Positions 56,237 to 58,758 of a DNA stretch of 58,758 nucleotides are shown piece by piece. The stretch comes from Cymbomonas tetramitiformis (taxonomy: Eukaryota; Chlorophyta; Pyramimonadophyceae; Pyramimonadales; Pyramimonadaceae): NCBI GenBank assembly GCA_001247695.2, contig LGRX02014848.1, forward strand, positions 1-58,758. Reading direction: 5' to 3'. Under the pieces are notes generated by a model that was not told the DNA's origin, did no database searches, and worked only from the letters and a program-made list of their open reading frames with translations. How positions within the stretch are numbered: the stretch's first letter is position 1; every line of letters starts with the position of its first letter. A program made the translations under genes and the position numbers.

Positions 56237-57617
56237 TGACTACGTAAACGTCGCGAGTGCAATTCAATTCGCTGTTATGTGTGGTTGCGTAATGCTCCTG
56301 CGTATATGACGCGCCATAATCGAGCAGTAGTTCGTCGCCTTTATATATCGCGCGGGTGGCCTTTAAAAACAATAGCGGTGGGTATAACGTGACAGTTTTC
56401 GTTAATGACTCGTATTGATATTTGTACACATGAAAGAATTCGCAGTTTGGCGTCAGCCCGACACACTCGTCGGCACGCGTACGCTCCAACAGATCCGTGT
56501 ATTCGATTAACGCACCGTCGACGCTGAATGCGGTTTCTTCTTGCGGTTTACACGCTTTGTCTATGATCAGGTACGCCTCATTGACGTATGGCGCGTCGCA
56601 AAACACGTTCTTCACAGAGATGTTCGGTTCGAGTGTAATTCGTTTGTCAACGCAATACTCCTCGAAACTCGTGTCGGGTGATACCGCATCGTCTATATCG
56701 CCATAGAAATTTCTTCCGTCACGCACCCAAGGCACTGTAACTTTGTATACGCTGTTGGGATTTTTCATGTGCGTGGTGTATCGACCATCCGGCATATCTT
56801 GAATGAGCGGGTAGAACGAAATCAGGTCCCCGGGGTTTGCTGGTTCGTCGTGTATCCAAAACAGCCCGGCGTTAGATTCACTACCGGTTGCGTCCGAGCC
56901 ACCGAAACAACGGCTGGGATGCACGCCGGTATGTCTAATATTATCGCTAGATTGCAAGGCCGTCACCTTTGAAGTCGGTAAGCTGCGAACGCGAATGTTG
57001 ACATTCAAAAAGCATCGCGCACTCGTGATAGACGTACGTTCGGGGGGTTCAACATCGGACGATTCGTTTGCGTCGTCGATGAACGGACTTGTGCCTTCGC
57101 TACCGTCCGTTGTTCTATCCGTGGACGCCGCCGGGGGACCTGACGCGCGCTGCGTACCGCTGAGTTCGGCATCACGCTCGGTTGGAGCGACAGGCCCGGC
57201 AGGTGCCGGGTTCGGATACGACGGCGTTGCATCGCCCGATTCAAGTGGCAGGTTTAGGTCGAAGAACCCAGACGGGTCTACAAGTGGTTCCAACTGCGTG
57301 CCCGTCGTGGGTCCTGCACTCGGTGGCAATCGATCACTGTTTTCTGTGACTTCCATTACGGGGTTATTTGTAATTTCCGCCACCTCCTGACGAAATTTGT
57401 CTCGAGTTTCCGCTTGTGTAATCTTTTCGATAAACTCGTTCATCATGGCTCGCCTTTCCGTAATTGATCTGGTACTGGTTACTTTATCGTTATATCGATC
57501 TTCATTTAAAAAGCGTGTCATATCTGATCCTGTGAGATAATATCTACGACAACGTTCGCAAACACACAATTTTTTAAAAAATTGCATTGTACGACTTGTT
57601 GTTACGTCATCGCACAT
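56190..57617 (-). CDS. SET-domain protein with N-terminal Cys pair
   Basis: The product has 475 residues from ATG at 57617. The N-terminus has C-V-C-E-R-C and other Cys, perhaps a small zinc site. Residues about 120-200 are low-complexity Pro/Ser/Thr. The SET domain runs from about 245 to 435: A-G-L-F-W-I-H-D-E-P followed by P-G-D-L-I-S-F-Y-P, then L-T-P-N-C-E-F in the NHSCxPN position, and K-G-D-E-L-L-L-D-Y-G-A-S-Y. A large insertion separates the front and back halves. The conserved Tyr of D-Y-G is present, so activity is plausible. Target unknown; histone or viral protein lysines are typical. Confidence 0.7.
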   Translation of the reverse strand: MCDDVTTSRTMQFFKKLCVCERCRRYYLTGSDMTRFLNEDRYNDKVTSTRSITERRAMMNEFIEKITQAETRDKFRQEVAEITNNPVMEVTENSDRLPPSAGPTTGTQLEPLVDPSGFFDLNLPLESGDATPSYPNPAPAGPVAPTERDAELSGTQRASGPPAASTDRTTDGSEGTSPFIDDANESSDVEPPERTSITSARCFLNVNIRVRSLPTSKVTALQSSDNIRHTGVHPSRCFGGSDATGSESNAGLFWIHDEPANPGDLISFYPLIQDMPDGRYTTHMKNPNSVYKVTVPWVRDGRNFYGDIDDAVSPDTSFEEYCVDKRITLEPNISVKNVFCDAPYVNEAYLIIDKACKPQEETAFSVDGALIEYTDLLERTRADECVGLTPNCEFFHVYKYQYESLTKTVTLYPPLLFLKATRAIYKGDELLLDYGASYTQEHYATTHNSELNCTRDVYVVNKAPTLTNMFMTLHV

Positions 57618-58758
57618 TTCGCATGACGGCCACGCATTAAAGTGGCTAGAGTTGCAATTGAGATTAGCCTGCCTACAGACTGTTGTGCTGTTGGTTCGGG
57701 TTGCCCCAAGATGGGCTTAGTTTAGGGCTTTAACTGTATCCGTATTCTGCACTATGCCTCGCTAACTGCTAGTTTCGGGGGTTACCCTGCCAGAAAGGAC
57801 AGGTTCCCCTGTAGGATGCTTATTTCCACCGAAGCTGAGTAGGTGTTTGTTTCGGTTCCGTGACCACCTAGTTTGCCAGTCACCACCCTAGGTGGTGTGC
57901 TGGAAGTGACGCCCCGACTGTCATTCCTATAGTTAGGGTGTATGACTGTCACCGGTCCCGGAACCCTAGACCCCGAACATATAACGGGAAGACTCGGTAT
58001 TCCGTTTATCTTATCTATTCTGATTACCACACTCGTATGAATATACAGTCAAGCTGATATATTCAGCAAGAGGCAAGTTTTCCGTTTGTGAGCACAATCG
58101 CTTAGGACAAAGATGGACCGGTCTAGCTAGCCGCAATCTCCGAGGCATAACGCGCGTCGACATCAAACCTCACAACGCGATCGCCACCCCTCTCTCACCT
58201 TACCCTACTCCATGGCTGTGAATTTTTAGCCTTTGACCCTGAATTTGAAGCCCCTGCCCTTATTTCCTATAAATTGCTCGAGTGTAAATTTGTTTTCTCT
58301 CGACGAGAGCTTTGCAGTGTATTTTTCAGACCCTTGATTAGCGAACATTTTGAATCTTTGGTTTTCTTGACTAACGCGCGAAAACCGCAACTGCTGAAAT
58401 CGTTGACATGGCCTCGACGCCGTACTGTACCAACTGATGGCTCCAGCTAGACTGAGAGCGCACCCAGCTGGTGCCTCCAAGAGGCAGTTACAATTTGGTA
58501 AACGTTATTAGAGAGTTTCCCGCAAATTCGGCAGCCCAATTCTTTCGCTAGTCCGACGTGGGCATAAAATATCCATCTTGTTGCAAACGTCCGATGTTAC
58601 TGGTGAAGTCTGCGAGCGCCAATTTTGGTTGGGTCTGAATCGAATATTCATGTTGTACAGTCAGCCGAGCGAATTGAGTCGCTGCCGAATTGAGTTCTCA
58701 TTTCGTTCGAATTTGGCCTCGATCGAGCGAATTCAAGCGAATTCTCACGAGCGAATTG
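57618..58758. other. Non-coding flank with short repeats at the window end
   Basis: No credible gene. Contains an ACCACCCTAGGTGGT palindrome at about 57881-57895. The last 90 bases hold repeated GAGCGAATT/GAATTGAG words, possibly the edge of a repeat array or transposable element. Confidence 0.5.

Overview
The window reads as part of a large eukaryotic double-stranded DNA virus genome. I think it is most likely an endogenous copy sitting in protist-type nuclear DNA, and I cannot assign it to a named family. The viral part (about 3.3 to 57.6 kb) has densely packed, mostly intronless genes on both strands. Its replication set comprises an archaeo-eukaryotic primase (8651-10342), a family B DNA polymerase (46764-49061, minus), an SF3-like helicase (51095-55000), an SF2/SNF2-like ATPase (29074-31674, minus) and a stand-alone DEDDy 3'-5' exonuclease (26877-27863). 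Signalling and host-interaction genes include SET-domain proteins, a protein-kinase-like protein, an F-box protein, an ankyrin protein, a KH protein and Hint (intein/hedgehog-like) proteins. Many other genes have no family I recognise. I see no capsid protein, terminase or RNA polymerase here, so either this is only part of the genome or those genes are too divergent to see by eye.

Layout. 1-1.9 kb: AT-rich tandem repeats. 1.9-3.0 kb: a DUF3431-like gene that looks host-derived. 3.3-21.3 kb: compact viral block with primase, KH, Hint and several unknown genes. 22.2-26.4 kb: a large imperfect inverted repeat carrying two diverged copies of one unknown gene. 26.9-33 kb: exonuclease, SNF2-like ATPase, gap-containing tandem repeats and broken duplicates of the exonuclease 3' end. 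33.6-55 kb: second compact viral block with F-box, SET, kinase, polymerase and helicase. 55-57.6 kb: a second SET gene with duplicated 3' sequence and a broken SET fragment. 57.6-58.8 kb: non-coding DNA ending in short repeats.

Gene-expression signals are unusually legible. Many genes have a TATAAATA-type box about 35-65 bases before the ATG. Many gene ends carry a perfect inverted repeat at or just after the stop codon. Two genes (KH and exonuclease) appear to contain short GT-AG introns. One SET gene continues in frame past a single TAG into a second SET module, suggesting stop-codon readthrough or a recent nonsense mutation.

Several observations argue for residence in a nuclear genome: a scaffold gap (20 N at 28619-28638), spliceosomal-type introns, broken gene copies, and two insertions of a tiny SINE-like element flanked by perfect 12- and 14-base target-site duplications. 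Repeat-rich DNA at both window edges points the same way. GC-rich replication genes alternate with AT-richer genes, giving a mosaic composition. All family assignments come from motifs read by eye; no database search was possible.
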